Of a DNA stretch of 64,000 nt, positions 22,955 to 33,180 are shown piece by piece. The notes under the pieces are model-generated. The model did not search any database, was not told where the DNA came from, and worked only from the letters and a program-made list of their open reading frames with translations. The stretch lies in contig NZ_AP019373.1 of NCBI RefSeq assembly GCF_004323595.1, positions 868,001 to 932,000 of the forward strand, given 5' to 3'. The DNA comes from Sulfuricystis thermophila (GTDB lineage: Bacteria; Pseudomonadota; Gammaproteobacteria; Burkholderiales; Rhodocyclaceae). The position numbers and the translations under genes are program-made. Every line of letters begins with the position of its first letter. Position 1 is the stretch's first letter.

Positions 22955-23910
22955 CGGCCGCCGACGAAGAGAACGCCATCGGCGCCAGCGCCCCTTTCGA
23001 CGCAGCGGAGGCGCTGCCGTCGAATGACCGTGAGGCGAGCACTGAGCTGGGCGGCGAGGACGGTTTCCTCGACGACGTCACACAGCTGTATCTGAACGAG
23101 ATCGGCGCGACACCGCTGCTCAAGCCGGAAGAAGAGCTCAAGCTCGCGCGTGCGGTGCGTGCCGGCGATTTCGCCGCCCGCCAGAAGATGATCGAGGCCA
23201 ATCTGCGGCTGGTGGTGAGCATCGCCAAGCATTACCAGCATCGCGGCATTCCACTCGACGACCTGATCGAGGAAGGCAATCTCGGCCTGATCCATGCGCT
23301 GGAGAAATTCGATCCCGAGCGCGGCTTCCGCTTCTCGACCTACGCGACCTGGTGGATCCGCCAGAACATCGAGCGTGCGATCATGAACCAGTCGCGCACC
23401 GTGCGCCTGCCGGTGCATGTGGTCAAGGAGCTCAATGCCGTGCTGATGGCGCTGCGCAAGGTCGGCGCCGACCCGGAAACGGTCGATGCCGCGCCGACCC
23501 CGGTGCTGGAGAAAGTGGCCGGCCTGCTACACAAGCCGGTCGATGAGATTCGCCGCCTGCTGCTGCTCAACGAGCGCACCGCTTCGCTCGATGCGCCGCT
23601 CGACATCGACCCCGATCTGTCGATCGCCGATGCGCTCGCCGACGAAAACGCCGTCGACCCCGCGGCGACCGTCGAAGAAGATGAGATCGCCCGCCACATC
23701 GAAGGCTGGGTCGCCGAGCTGCCCGAGCGTCATCGTTACATCGTCGAAAAGCGCTACGGTCTGAACGACCGCGATGTCGCGACGCTGGAGGAGTTGGCCA
23801 GCGAGCTCGGCGTCACGCGCGAGCGCGTGCGTCAGCTGCAGATGGAGGCGTTATCCCGCCTGCGCCAGCGCATGGCGCGCGATGGGGTCGGGGTGCGGTC
23901 ACTGCTGTAG
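22951..23910 (+). CDS. rpoS: Stationary-phase sigma factor RpoS
   Basis: Sigma-38 master regulator of the general stress response. The 319-aa protein has region 1.2 ([17 protein letters not shown]), region 2 ([57 protein letters not shown]), region 3 and region 4 with the helix-turn-helix [21 protein letters not shown]. The acidic N-terminal tail is variable. The gene overlaps nlpD by four bases. Confidence 0.97.
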   Translation: MTAADEENAIGASAPFDAAEALPSNDREASTELGGEDGFLDDVTQLYLNEIGATPLLKPEEELKLARAVRAGDFAARQKMIEANLRLVVSIAKHYQHRGIPLDDLIEEGNLGLIHALEKFDPERGFRFSTYATWWIRQNIERAIMNQSRTVRLPVHVVKELNAVLMALRKVGADPETVDAAPTPVLEKVAGLLHKPVDEIRRLLLLNERTASLDAPLDIDPDLSIADALADENAVDPAATVEEDEIARHIEGWVAELPERHRYIVEKRYGLNDRDVATLEELASELGVTRERVRQLQMEALSRLRQRMARDGVGVRSLL

Positions 23911-24014
23911 CTTGGGCCAACGCCCCCCAGCAATTCCTCCTCCAGCACCAACCCGCGTGCCCAATGTGGCGGACTCCCACAGTCGCCTCGACCAGCGGCC
24001 GCTGGCGCGCTCGT

Positions 24015-26438
24015 CTATGCAGTCTGCTTGATCGCCAAGAGCGCCTGATTGCGCAGGGTTTTCAAGAGCGTCAGTTGCTTCTCGGGAATGACGATCGAGC
24101 CCGCCTTGTCCTTGTCGCAATAGATCAGCGCCACCGGCCGCCCCTTCAGGGTGAGCGGAAACAGCACGAAGGTCTTGGCGGGAATGCGCTCGCGATACCA
24201 CTTGGGCACCTTGTCGGCGATCTTCGGGTCGTCGATGTCGGTGATGATGATGTCGAGGCCACGCCCGGTGGCGAGCAGGAAGACGTCATTCACCTGTGTC
24301 GAGAGCGGGAAGCGGAACTGCTTGACCAAATCGCCGATGTCGGGTCCGAGGCCGAAGCGGCCGGCCATCGTGTTGGTTTTCGGGTCGCGCAGTGCGAGCA
24401 GCACGCGCTTGAAGCCCATCGCACGGTACATCGTCTCGAGGATGATGCGCAGGATGTCGTTCAGGGTGAAATCGTCGATGAGTGAGTTGCTGATGTCCTG
24501 AATACCAGCCGACAGCACAGCCTGTGCGTCCTCCGGCAATCCTGTCTCCTCCTCGACCGGATGCGCATCCGGCAACATCGCATCTTCGAGCAGGGTTTCG
24601 GCAAACTTATCGACGGGCAAGGTCTGTGTGGTGAGCACCGTCTCGATCTCCTGGGTGCTACCGCCGACGACCGCCGCCGCCTGACGCGCGAAGGGGCTTT
24701 GCTTCAAATTGACGTGCAGGATCGCCGCCACCTGCGCCAGGTCCTCGACGGCCTTCTTCGCGCTCTCCTGCATCTGGCGTTCGCTCATCTGCAGGCCGGC
24801 CGAGAAACGCTGCGCCATCTTCGCCATCACCCTGCCGCGCTGCTCCAAGGGCGTCGCGGCGAGCAGGTCGCACATCTCGTTGGCGTAGCCGGAAACGATG
24901 CGTAGCGCTTCCTCGGGTGTGTTCGGCTTGCGCACTTCGTCGGGGGATAGGCGCCGCATGCTGTTGATGATGGCATGCGGAAACCCCCAGCTCTTTGCGA
25001 TGCCGATGCCGAGCTCCTCGAAAGACAGCCCGAGCACCTGGGCCGAGGCGGCGTTCTCCGAGAGTTTCTTGAATTCGATCAGCTTGTCGATCTCTTCGAC
25101 TTCCTCGGGAAAATAGTATTTCGCCAGCAGGCGGCCGAGGCCGTGGAACAGCGCGCAGATGAAGGCCTCCTCGCCTTGGCGGCGCAGAAACGGCCCTTGG
25201 CAGCTCTCGCGCGCCAGGAGGCCGGCGAGGTTGGCGCGCAGGAAGGCTTCTTTCAGTTCCCGCGCGTTCGCCTTGTCCTGCAGATGTTCGAAGAGCAACA
25301 CGGTGATGGCGATGTTGCGGATGGTGTCGAAGCCGAGCACGATCACGGCGCGAGAGACCGTGCTGATGTTGCCGCCGCCCGCCTGGCGGTAGAAAGCCGA
25401 ATTGACGAGCCGCAGGATCTTGTTGGTCAGCGCGAAATCCTTGAGGATGGCGTTCGACAACGAATTCACGCTTTCGCTCTCGGCGGCGGTGAGTTTGTTG
25501 ATCGCCGACACCGTGTCGGACAGAGCGGGGAAATCTGTCTTGTGGCGCATGCGTCGCAAGAGGAATTCGAGCGTGTCGTTCTGGGCGATGGCCGCCTGGC
25601 CTTCGGCCCGCTCGGCGTCGCCCTCGCCGAGAAAGCCATCGAGCGCGTCGCGCAGTTCCGCGGCGCTCGCGTAACGCTTGCCAGGATCGAGCGCGCAGGC
25701 GGTGAGCACGATGCGTCCGAGGCGCGGATCGATCGGCGGCGCGGCGGGCAGCGTCACGGGCTCGGTCGAAATGCGATAGAGGATGGATTCGACCGAATCG
25801 CCCTGGAAGACGCGTTGGCCGGTCAGCATCTCGATGAGCACGAGACCGGCGGCGAAGACGTCGATCTGTGGACTGACGCGCTGCTGCGTGACATATTCGG
25901 GCGCCATGTAGGCCGGCGTGCCCAAGAGCCCCTCGGCCTTGGCCCCGGCGTCGCGGCGCTCGTCGGTCACGCGCGTGGCGATGCCGAAATCCATCACGCG
26001 CGGGCTGCCGTCGCGCGCGTCGATGAGGATGTTCGAGGGCTTGAGATCACGATGGATGATGCCCTGCGCATGCGCCTCGGCGAGCGCGTCGGCGACCTCG
26101 CGCATCAGCTTCGCCGCCTTGATCGGCGCCAGCGGCCCATCATTTTTGAGGATGTCGGCGAGATTGCGTCCTTGCACGCGCTCGAAGACGAGATAAGGGT
26201 CACCGTCTTGTTCCCCGGCGTCGAAGATCGGCACGACGTGGGGATGGCGGAACTTGCTCGCGGTACGCGCCTCGTCGAGCAGCATTGCGTTCCAGGCCGG
26301 GTCGGCGCGCGTGAAATGCAGCGTCTTGATCGCCACCTCGCGCTGCAACTGCGGATCCCAGGCGAGATAGACGACGCTTTGCGCGCCGCGCCCGAGTTCG
26401 CCGCGAATCTCGAAACGGCCGATTTTTTTCCCGTTCAT
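24015..26438 (-). CDS. Ser/Thr protein kinase fused to HDOD and GAF-like domains
   Basis: An 807-aa cytoplasmic signalling protein. Residues 1-265 form an active-looking Hanks-type kinase: GRGAQSVVYLAW, VAIKTL, HRDLKPSNIL (His129-Asp131) and DFGIATRV. Residues about 285-490 form an HDOD domain (FPALSDTVSAINKL, LRLVNSAFYRQAGG, AVIVLGFDTIRNIAI). Residues about 640-800 resemble a GAF sensor (NDILRIILETMYRAMGFKRVLLALRD ... FPLTLKGRPVALIYCDK). HDOD proteins act in chemotaxis, c-di-GMP and stress pathways. The gene converges on rpoS with a 104-base gap that shows only a short palindrome. Kinase substrate unknown. Confidence 0.9.
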   Translation of the reverse strand: MNGKKIGRFEIRGELGRGAQSVVYLAWDPQLQREVAIKTLHFTRADPAWNAMLLDEARTASKFRHPHVVPIFDAGEQDGDPYLVFERVQGRNLADILKNDGPLAPIKAAKLMREVADALAEAHAQGIIHRDLKPSNILIDARDGSPRVMDFGIATRVTDERRDAGAKAEGLLGTPAYMAPEYVTQQRVSPQIDVFAAGLVLIEMLTGQRVFQGDSVESILYRISTEPVTLPAAPPIDPRLGRIVLTACALDPGKRYASAAELRDALDGFLGEGDAERAEGQAAIAQNDTLEFLLRRMRHKTDFPALSDTVSAINKLTAAESESVNSLSNAILKDFALTNKILRLVNSAFYRQAGGGNISTVSRAVIVLGFDTIRNIAITVLLFEHLQDKANARELKEAFLRANLAGLLARESCQGPFLRRQGEEAFICALFHGLGRLLAKYYFPEEVEEIDKLIEFKKLSENAASAQVLGLSFEELGIGIAKSWGFPHAIINSMRRLSPDEVRKPNTPEEALRIVSGYANEMCDLLAATPLEQRGRVMAKMAQRFSAGLQMSERQMQESAKKAVEDLAQVAAILHVNLKQSPFARQAAAVVGGSTQEIETVLTTQTLPVDKFAETLLEDAMLPDAHPVEEETGLPEDAQAVLSAGIQDISNSLIDDFTLNDILRIILETMYRAMGFKRVLLALRDPKTNTMAGRFGLGPDIGDLVKQFRFPLSTQVNDVFLLATGRGLDIIITDIDDPKIADKVPKWYRERIPAKTFVLFPLTLKGRPVALIYCDKDKAGSIVIPEKQLTLLKTLRNQALLAIKQTA

Positions 26439-26463
26439 CGAGGCATTTTACGTCGCCAACCTT

Positions 26464-27450
26464 TTACGGCTGTTCGCGCAATTGCTGGGCGAACCGAACC
26501 ACCGCCATCGCGTAGAAGCTCGAACGGTTGTAGCGCGTGAGCACATAGAAGTTCTGATAGCCCAGCCAGTATTCGGTTGGCTCTCCCGGTGTGACGAGAT
26601 CGATCAGCGCGGCAGGGGCGTCGGGCGCATCGGCAGGGATGTCCACGCCGAAGGCCTTCATCTCCTGCGGCCGCCGCTGGGGCAGGATGCCCTCCCCGAT
26701 CAGGGCGTCGACTGCCGTCTCGCCGGCGCCGACTTTGACCGGGATCGCGAGCGGCCCGCCTTCTTGCCAGCCGTGATCCTTGAGGAAATTCGCCACGCTG
26801 CCGATCGCATCCTCGGCGCTGCCGACGAGATCGATGCGGCCGTCGCGATCGAAATCCACCGCATAGTGGCGAATGCTCGAGGGCAGAAACTGCGGCAGGC
26901 CGATCGCGCCGGCGTAGGAGCCGCGGTAGCTGTCGGGCGGGCGCTGCGCCTCGCGGGCGAGCAGCAGCAGGGCTTCGAGCTCGCGGCGGAACAGCTCGGC
27001 GCGCGGCGGATAGTCGAAGGCCAGCGTCGCCAGCGCCGCGAAGGTATCGAAGCGGCCGAGCTGTCGGCCGTAGATCGTTTCGATGCCGATGATGGCGGCG
27101 ATGATCTCTGCCGGCACACCGGTTTTCGCCTCGGCCCGGGCGAGCGCCGCGCGGTGTTGGCGCATGAAGCGCAAGCCGGCGGCGATGCGTTTGGGTTCGA
27201 TGAAGCGCGCACGATAGGCTTGCCATGAGCGGATGCGCGGATCGGCCGGCGGCGCGATGGCCTTGAGCACGGCGGGGATCGGACGCGCCCGGGCAAACAG
27301 CCGGGTGAGCCGCACACCATCGAGGCCGTGCTTTTCCTGCATCTCGGCGATGAACGCCTGCACCTCCTCGCGCTCGGCAAAGGTTCCGGCGCTGGCGGGG
27401 AGGACGGTCAGGGCGAGCAAAGCAATGACGAGTGGGACAAGCGGTTTCAT
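26464..27450 (-). CDS. mltB: Membrane-bound lytic murein transglycosylase B-like protein
   Basis: Cleaves the glycan strands of peptidoglycan, leaving 1,6-anhydro ends. The 328-aa protein has a signal peptide (residues 1-21, ending ASAG), the catalytic Glu in IIGIETIYGRQLGRFDTF, YAGAIGLPQFLPSSIRHYAVDFDRDGRIDL and a C-terminal WLGYQNFYVLTRYNRSSFYAMAV. No lipobox is seen, so it is probably soluble in the periplasm. The start at 27450 overlaps the stop of the transglutaminase gene. Confidence 0.93.
   Translation of the reverse strand: MKPLVPLVIALLALTVLPASAGTFAEREEVQAFIAEMQEKHGLDGVRLTRLFARARPIPAVLKAIAPPADPRIRSWQAYRARFIEPKRIAAGLRFMRQHRAALARAEAKTGVPAEIIAAIIGIETIYGRQLGRFDTFAALATLAFDYPPRAELFRRELEALLLLAREAQRPPDSYRGSYAGAIGLPQFLPSSIRHYAVDFDRDGRIDLVGSAEDAIGSVANFLKDHGWQEGGPLAIPVKVGAGETAVDALIGEGILPQRRPQEMKAFGVDIPADAPDAPAALIDLVTPGEPTEYWLGYQNFYVLTRYNRSSFYAMAVVRFAQQLREQP
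26713..26736 (+). repeat. 24-base dispersed motif, copy 6
   Basis: TGCCGT, CTC, GCCGGCGCCGA, C, TTT (one core change). It is antisense inside mltB and read from the minus strand as KVGAGETA. Confidence 0.8.
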
Positions 27451-29405
27451 GGGCGGAAAGCGGTGACACGCCGTTTGAGCGCGGCGAGCGTTTCGTGCGA
27501 AGCCGTTCCGTAGCGTAGCGCGCAGTAAGCCTGCGCGATGGCGCGAATATCGTCCGCCGCAGCGGGCAATTCCCGCGCGACGCGTTCCGCGTAATCCAGC
27601 GCGCCTTCCCACGGCCGGCGCGCCAAGCCCTGTTTGGCCAGACGCCGGCAGACCGCGAGCCATGCGCGCTGCGCCGGATCGAGATGCGGACGGCGCCAGA
27701 ACATTGCGGCCGCCAGGCCAAACAGCGCACAGCCGGTCAGGCCGACGAGCCAGGCGGTCATCGATCGCCAGTCGGGTGCGGTCATGCCCAGCCGGGCGAG
27801 CAGATCGCGCTGGCGCTCCGGGTCGAAGCCGAGCACCCATTGGTTCCAGGCGTTGTTGATCGCCCACCACTGGTAGCGCAGCGTGCGCAGCCAGTCGAAG
27901 CCGGGCCGGGCCAGGAGGGGGAGTGGCTCGCCGGCCGGTAGCGCGGCGGCGAGATCCTCTTCGATGCGCGCCGGCGCGGCGGTCGCGGTGGGATCGATGC
28001 GCACCCAGCCGCGGTCGTCGAGCCAGACCTCGGCCCACGCATGTGCGTCGGACTGGCGGATCACCCAGGTGCCATCGACGGGATTCTTTTCTCCGCCCTG
28101 ATAGCCGGTGACGACGCGCGCGGGCACGCCGGCCGCGCGCATCAGCACGACGAAGGCGGCGGCGAAATGCTCGCAGAAGCCGCGTTTCGTCTCGAACAGG
28201 AAAGTGTCGGCGACATGCTCGTCGGTGAGCGGCGGGCGCAGCGTGTAGACGAGTTGCTGGCCACGCAGGAAGTCCAGACCACGCGCGATGCGCTCGGCGG
28301 GCGTCAAGCCCGCTGCCGCCCAGTCCGCGCCGATGGCCACGGTGCGCGGATTGAGCCCAGCGGGCAGCGCCAGCGCGGCATCCAGCACGGGCGGGTCTTC
28401 CGCGACGAAATCGACCAGCGGATGCGAGACGAGGCGGTACTGCCGCCGTTCGCGCACCGGCCGTTTCGCATGCAGCTGAAAGTCGTCGGTGCGGAAAGCG
28501 TCGGCGGGCAGCGTCTCTGGCAGCTCGAGCGCGAACAGCCAGGGCCGGTTGTGCGCTTCGAGCGTCACGGTGTAGCGGTAGGCAGGGCTTGTCTGTCGAG
28601 CCGTGTAGGGCGGTTCATCGAGACGTCGCACCTCGCCGGCCCGGAAGATGCGGCCATCGAGTTTCACGAGCACCGGCCCGCGCCAGTACATGTCACGTTT
28701 CGGCGGCGCCGCACCATCGAATTTGACGCGGAAGGCGATCGCGTCCGATTGCGCCAGGCTCTGGATCGTGCCGGGCGCCATGCTGTCCGACAATCCGCTC
28801 AGTCCGGCGTAGGCGTCGCGTGGCAGGCCCCACAACGGCCCCTGCACGCGCGGGAAGAGCAGAAACAGGATCAGCATGAAAGGAGTGGCTTGCAGCAACA
28901 GCGTGCCCGCCATCCGCAAAAGCACGGCGGGACTGCCTTCGGCATCGGCGAGGCTCGCCAGCGCGGCGGTGGTCACCAGCACGGTGATGAGCATCGTCGC
29001 GGCGATCGGGATCGACTGGTTCGCGAAGAATTGCGCCAGCGTCAGGAAGTAGCCGAGCAGCACGATCGTGACGCCATCGCGTGACGCGCGCGCTTCCAAT
29101 TGCTTGAGGGCCATGAACACGACCAGCAGCGCAACGCCCGCCTGCTGGCCGAACAGCGTGCGAGTGTGGATCAGCACCGCAGCGACGCTGCCCAGCGTGA
29201 CGAGGATCAGCAGCCAGCGCGGCGGCAACGGCAGGCCGCGCCAGGCGAGCCACACGCGCCAGAGAAAGACACCGGCGGCAAGAATGATCAGCCACGACGG
29301 CACTTGGCTGGCGAGCGGCAGCGTGGCCGCGATGCCTGTCGCCAGGAGCCAGCCGCTCTGCGCCGACGTCAGCGGCGGCGCGGTTCGCTCACGCTTCATG
29401 ATCAT
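27447..29405 (-). CDS. DUF3488/transglutaminase-like membrane protein (TgpA-type)
   Basis: A 652-aa inner-membrane protein with about six N-terminal helices, a periplasmic transglutaminase-core domain (residues about 330-480) and a final membrane helix near residue 555. The catalytic triad is visible: Cys in TKRGFCEHFAAAFVVLMRAAGVPARVVTGYQGG, His in SDAHAWAEVWLDDRGW and the following Asp. It is encoded with DUF58 and MoxR proteins, the standard cluster in which MoxR acts as a chaperone. The physiological substrate is unknown; TgpA is essential in Pseudomonas aeruginosa. Confidence 0.92.
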   Translation of the reverse strand: MIMKRERTAPPLTSAQSGWLLATGIAATLPLASQVPSWLIILAAGVFLWRVWLAWRGLPLPPRWLLILVTLGSVAAVLIHTRTLFGQQAGVALLVVFMALKQLEARASRDGVTIVLLGYFLTLAQFFANQSIPIAATMLITVLVTTAALASLADAEGSPAVLLRMAGTLLLQATPFMLILFLLFPRVQGPLWGLPRDAYAGLSGLSDSMAPGTIQSLAQSDAIAFRVKFDGAAPPKRDMYWRGPVLVKLDGRIFRAGEVRRLDEPPYTARQTSPAYRYTVTLEAHNRPWLFALELPETLPADAFRTDDFQLHAKRPVRERRQYRLVSHPLVDFVAEDPPVLDAALALPAGLNPRTVAIGADWAAAGLTPAERIARGLDFLRGQQLVYTLRPPLTDEHVADTFLFETKRGFCEHFAAAFVVLMRAAGVPARVVTGYQGGEKNPVDGTWVIRQSDAHAWAEVWLDDRGWVRIDPTATAAPARIEEDLAAALPAGEPLPLLARPGFDWLRTLRYQWWAINNAWNQWVLGFDPERQRDLLARLGMTAPDWRSMTAWLVGLTGCALFGLAAAMFWRRPHLDPAQRAWLAVCRRLAKQGLARRPWEGALDYAERVARELPAAADDIRAIAQAYCALRYGTASHETLAALKRRVTAFRP

Positions 29406-30369
29406 AGAGCGCGAGGGCCTTCAGACAAGCATGCAGATGGGCCGGGCCATGCGTCTGCGAGATTTCCCGACCGGGCAGCCGCAAGCCATATGACAGGCCG
29501 GCTGCTTCGGCGTCGAGCACCCAGCGGGCGAGGATCGACAAACGCGTCTCGACATCGAGTGTCGGCGGCAACAGTGTCCAGTCGAACCACAGCGCTTGTG
29601 CCGTCGAACCCGAGAACTGCTTGGTTTGCAATACCGCTTCCGGCCCCAGCCGCGCCGCGGTCTTCCAGGCGACGTGATGGAGCGAGTCGCCCGGCTGGTG
29701 ACGTTTGAGACCGGCGAAATCCTCGTCGCCGGCATCCGATGGCAGGCGGCCGGCCTGCAGGCCACCAAAATTCGGCGCTGGCGGCACGGCACGAGCGGGT
29801 CGCGGATAGACCAGGCAGCGCGCAAAAGGCGCAGCATAGGCCCAGCAGCGCACCAGGCCCAAGGGCCAGACCGTGTCGATCGTCACCCGCGGCAGCGTCA
29901 GCCAGCCGCGCTGCTTCGCCGGCAGAGGCAGCAGCGCGCGGGTGCTCTCCTGTGGCGGCAGATCGATGATGACGGCTGCCTGTCCCGGCAAAAACAGCCG
30001 CACGCGGCGACGCGCGCGGACATCCGGGTTGTGGAGCAGCAGGGGAAAGTGTGCGTCGTCGCCGGCGAACACGGGGGCCGCCTCAGCGACGCCGAGCGTG
30101 ATGCCGGCCAGGTTGCGGAACGTGTGCAGGATCGTGACGACGCCCAGGCCGGCGAGCAGGAACACCAGTGCATGGCCGAGCGAGAGGTTGTAGTTGATCG
30201 CGCCGATCAAGAGTACCAGCAGCGATGCAGCGAACAGCAGCCCGGCACGCGTCGGCAGCACATAGACGCGCCGCTGCGTGAGTACGACCGGCACGGCTTC
30301 CGGCGGGCGCACGCGCAGCGCCCAGGCGACGAACTTCTGCTCGAGGGTACTGCGCGTTGCTGACAGCAT
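29389..30369 (-). CDS. DUF58-family membrane protein
   Basis: A 326-aa protein with two N-terminal membrane helices (AGLLFAASLLVLLIGAINYNL and ALVFLLAGLGVVTILHTF), a beta-rich region and the DUF58 signature DFAGLKRHQPGDSLHHVAWKTAARLG. DUF58 proteins are companions of MoxR ATPases. The gene overlaps transglutaminase by 17 bases, and its start touches the moxR stop. Confidence 0.92.
   Translation of the reverse strand: MLSATRSTLEQKFVAWALRVRPPEAVPVVLTQRRVYVLPTRAGLLFAASLLVLLIGAINYNLSLGHALVFLLAGLGVVTILHTFRNLAGITLGVAEAAPVFAGDDAHFPLLLHNPDVRARRRVRLFLPGQAAVIIDLPPQESTRALLPLPAKQRGWLTLPRVTIDTVWPLGLVRCWAYAAPFARCLVYPRPARAVPPAPNFGGLQAGRLPSDAGDEDFAGLKRHQPGDSLHHVAWKTAARLGPEAVLQTKQFSGSTAQALWFDWTLLPPTLDVETRLSILARWVLDAEAAGLSYGLRLPGREISQTHGPAHLHACLKALALYDHEA
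29768..29791 (-). repeat. 24-base dispersed motif, copy 7
   Basis: On the minus strand: TGCCGT, GCC, GCCAGCGCCGA, A, TTT. Inside the DUF58 gene it is translated as AVPPAPNF. Confidence 0.85.
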
Positions 30370-31283
30370 CAGGGAAGCGGGACGGCTTCGATCAGCGTGC
30401 GGCCGGCCTCATCGGCCGTGCGCGGCTCACTCGATGTCTGCAGACGATGGGCGACGACGGCTGGCAGCACGGCCTGCACGTCCTCGGGCAGTACATGATC
30501 ACGCCCCGCGAGATGCGCCCAGGCGCGCGCCGCGGCGACGAGGCCGAGCGCCGCGCGAGGCGATAGCCCGGTGGGCGACGTGTTGCGGCTATGCGCGACC
30601 AACGCCTGCACGTAGTCGAGCAATGCCGGGGAGGCATGCACCGCGGCGGCGTGTTGCTGCTCGTTGAGCAGCGTTTCGGCGGAGAGCAGCGGCGCGGTTT
30701 CGGCGAGCAGGACGCGCCGGTCACGGCCTTCGAGCAGCGCGCGCTCGGCGGCACGGTCGGGGTAGCCCAGCGCGATCTTCATCAGGAAACGGTCGAGCTG
30801 CGATTCGGGCAGTGGAAAGGTGCCGAGCTGGTAGGCCGGGTTCTGCGTGGCGATGACGAAGAAGGGCTGCGGCAGCGGACGCGTCGCGCCTTCGACCGTG
30901 ACCTGGCGTTCTTCCATCGCTTCGAGCAGCGCGCTCTGGGTTTTCGGCGTAGCGCGGTTGATCTCGTCGGCGAGCACCACCTGGGTGAAGATCGGCCCGG
31001 GGTGGAAGCGAAAGACGCCGGTTTCGCGGTCGAAGACCGAAATGCCGAGGATGTCCGCCGGCAGCATGTCGCTGGTGAACTGGATGCGCTGGAAATCGAG
31101 GCCGAGCAGCCGGGCGAGCGTGTGCGCCAGCGTCGTCTTGCCGACGCCGGGCAAGTCCTCGATCAACAGGTGGCCGCGTGCCAAGAGGCAGGCGAGCGCC
31201 AGCCGGATCTGCCGCTCCTTGCCGAGGACGATGCGGCTGGCGGCGTCCAGTACGGCGGCAAGGGGAGTGGGCTGGGAGGGCAT
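30369..31283 (-). CDS. MoxR-family AAA+ ATPase
   Basis: A 304-aa AAA+ ATPase with Walker A LPGVGKTTLA, Walker B VVLADEINRATPKTQSALLEAMEE, sensor 1 VIATQNPAYQLGTFPLPESQLDRF and the C-terminal lid with SPRAALGLVAAARAWA. MoxR proteins act as chaperones or activators for the DUF58 and transglutaminase proteins encoded next to them. First gene of the leftward three-gene unit, divergent from the deacetylase-like gene. Confidence 0.95.
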   Translation of the reverse strand: MPSQPTPLAAVLDAASRIVLGKERQIRLALACLLARGHLLIEDLPGVGKTTLAHTLARLLGLDFQRIQFTSDMLPADILGISVFDRETGVFRFHPGPIFTQVVLADEINRATPKTQSALLEAMEERQVTVEGATRPLPQPFFVIATQNPAYQLGTFPLPESQLDRFLMKIALGYPDRAAERALLEGRDRRVLLAETAPLLSAETLLNEQQHAAAVHASPALLDYVQALVAHSRNTSPTGLSPRAALGLVAAARAWAHLAGRDHVLPEDVQAVLPAVVAHRLQTSSEPRTADEAGRTLIEAVPLP

Positions 31284-31356
31284 GCGTTACAATCCGAAAA
31301 AGCGCCATAATGGCGTTGCCGAGATTGTAAGCGAAGCCCCCACGTCCCCTTCCGCC

Positions 31357-32280
31357 ATGCCGATCGCCTTCATCACCCATCGCGAGTGCCTGTTGCACGA
31401 CATGGGCGCGCATCACCCCGAATGCCCCGACCGGCTCGGCGCCATCCAGGATCGGCTGATCGCCGCGGGGCTCGACATGTATCTCAACTACTACGACGCC
31501 CCGCTCGTCACGCGGGAGCAGCTGTTACGTGTCCATCCGGCCGAATACATCGATTTCATCCATGCCAGCGCGCCCGAGCAAGGCATCCACCATCTCGACC
31601 CGGACACGGCGATGAGCCCCGGCACCTTGCGGGCGGCGCTGCGCGCTGCGGGCGCCGGCGTGCTGGCGACCGATCTGGTGATGCAGGGCGAGGTGCGGGC
31701 GGCGTTCTGCGCGGTGCGGCCGCCCGGCCATCACGCCGAACGCGCCAAGCCGATGGGCTTTTGTTTCTTCAACAACATCGCCGTCGCGGCGCGCCATGCG
31801 TTGGCGGCCTGGGGCTTGCAGCGCGTCGCCGTCGTCGATTTCGACGTGCATCACGGCAACGGCACCGAAGACATCCTCGCTGGCGACATGCGCACCTTGA
31901 TGGTCAGCATGTTCCAGCATCCGTTCTATCCCTACTGCGGCACCGAAAATCCGGCGCCCAACATGTGCAACGTCCCGGTGAGCGCCGGCATGCGCGGCGA
32001 GGCTTTCCGCGAGATGGTGACGGAAAAATGGCTGCCGCGGCTCAACGACTTCGCCCCCGAACTGATTTTCATCTCCGCCGGCTTCGATGCCCATTACGAG
32101 GACGACATGGCCTCATTGGGCCTGGTGGAATCCGATTACGCCTGGGTGACCGAGCGGTTGCTCGAAGTCGCCCGTCAGAGCGCGCAAGGCCGCATCGTCT
32201 CGATGCTCGAAGGCGGCTATGCGCTCTCGGCGCTGGCGCGCAGCGTGACCGCCCACATCAAGGCATTGGCCGAAATCTAA
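31357..32280 (+). CDS. Histone deacetylase-family (acetoin utilisation-like) amidohydrolase
   Basis: Zinc-dependent deacetylase of 307 aa. The active site includes [39 protein letters not shown] (Asp and His zinc ligands) and [14 protein letters not shown]. Bacterial members deacetylate small molecules such as acetylpolyamines, or proteins; the substrate cannot be told here. I chose the ATG at 31357, just before the conserved [21 protein letters not shown]. dapA follows 20 bases later. Confidence 0.92.
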   Translation: MPIAFITHRECLLHDMGAHHPECPDRLGAIQDRLIAAGLDMYLNYYDAPLVTREQLLRVHPAEYIDFIHASAPEQGIHHLDPDTAMSPGTLRAALRAAGAGVLATDLVMQGEVRAAFCAVRPPGHHAERAKPMGFCFFNNIAVAARHALAAWGLQRVAVVDFDVHHGNGTEDILAGDMRTLMVSMFQHPFYPYCGTENPAPNMCNVPVSAGMRGEAFREMVTEKWLPRLNDFAPELIFISAGFDAHYEDDMASLGLVESDYAWVTERLLEVARQSAQGRIVSMLEGGYALSALARSVTAHIKALAEI

Positions 32281-32299
32281 CCCACGGTTCGCACACATC

Positions 32300-33178
32300 A
32301 TGATTCGAGGTTCCATTCCCGCGATCGTCACTCCGATGCAGGAGGACGGCTCGCTCGATCTCCCCGCATTGCGCCGCCTGCTCGACTGGCACATCCAGGA
32401 GGGCTCCGACGCCGTCGTCGTCGTCGGCACCACCGGCGAGTCGCCGACCGTCGACATGGCAGAGCACTGCCTGCTCATCCGCGAAACCGTCGCACACGTC
32501 GCCGGACGCATTCCGGTGATCGCCGGCACCGGCGCGAATTCGACCACCGAGGCGATCGAGCTCGCGCAGTGCGCCAAGGCCGCCGGCGCCAGCGCGCATC
32601 TGTCGGTCGTGCCCTATTACAACAAGCCGACTCAGGAAGGGCTCTACCAGCACTTCAAGGCCATCGCCGAGGAAGTCGATCTGCCGCTGATCCTCTACAA
32701 CGTGCCGGGCCGCACCGTCGCGGATCTCGCCAATGAGACCACGCTGCGGCTGGCGCAGGTGCCCGGCATCGTCGGCATCAAGGATGCCACCGGCAACCTG
32801 GAGCGCGGCATCGACCTGATCAAGCGCGCCCCGGCGGGCTTCGCGATCTACAGCGGCGACGATGCGACCGGCCTCGCCCTGGTGCTGATGGGCGGTCACG
32901 GCATCATCACCGTCACCGGCAATGTCGCGCCCCGGCTGATGCACGAAATGGTCGCCGCGGGGCTTGCCGGCGACGTCAAGTCGGCGCGCGAGATCAACCT
33001 GCGGCTGATGGGCCTGCACAAGCAACTGTTCTGCGAAGCGAATCCGATCCCCGTCAAATGGGCCTGCGCGCGCATGGGGCTGATCAAGGACGCGCTGCGG
33101 CTGCCGCTCACCACGTTGCCGCCCGAATATCACGGCCGGGTGCGAGCAGCCATGCTCGAAGCCGGCATCGACCTGTGA
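32300..33178 (+). CDS. dapA: 4-hydroxy-tetrahydrodipicolinate synthase
   Basis: Condenses pyruvate with aspartate semialdehyde, the first step of the lysine/diaminopimelate branch. The 292-aa protein shows [11 protein letters not shown], the Tyr of LYNVPGRT and the Schiff-base Lys in [13 protein letters not shown]. bamC follows immediately, the common dapA-bamC order of proteobacteria. Confidence 0.97.
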   Translation: MIRGSIPAIVTPMQEDGSLDLPALRRLLDWHIQEGSDAVVVVGTTGESPTVDMAEHCLLIRETVAHVAGRIPVIAGTGANSTTEAIELAQCAKAAGASAHLSVVPYYNKPTQEGLYQHFKAIAEEVDLPLILYNVPGRTVADLANETTLRLAQVPGIVGIKDATGNLERGIDLIKRAPAGFAIYSGDDATGLALVLMGGHGIITVTGNVAPRLMHEMVAAGLAGDVKSAREINLRLMGLHKQLFCEANPIPVKWACARMGLIKDALRLPLTTLPPEYHGRVRAAMLEAGIDL

Positions 33179-33180
33179 TC

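Noticed and set aside
23992-24005. Palindrome CCAGCGGCCGCTGG as a terminator between rpoS and the kinase gene
   Set aside because: There is no T-run on either strand and the stem is short; it may be chance in GC-rich DNA.
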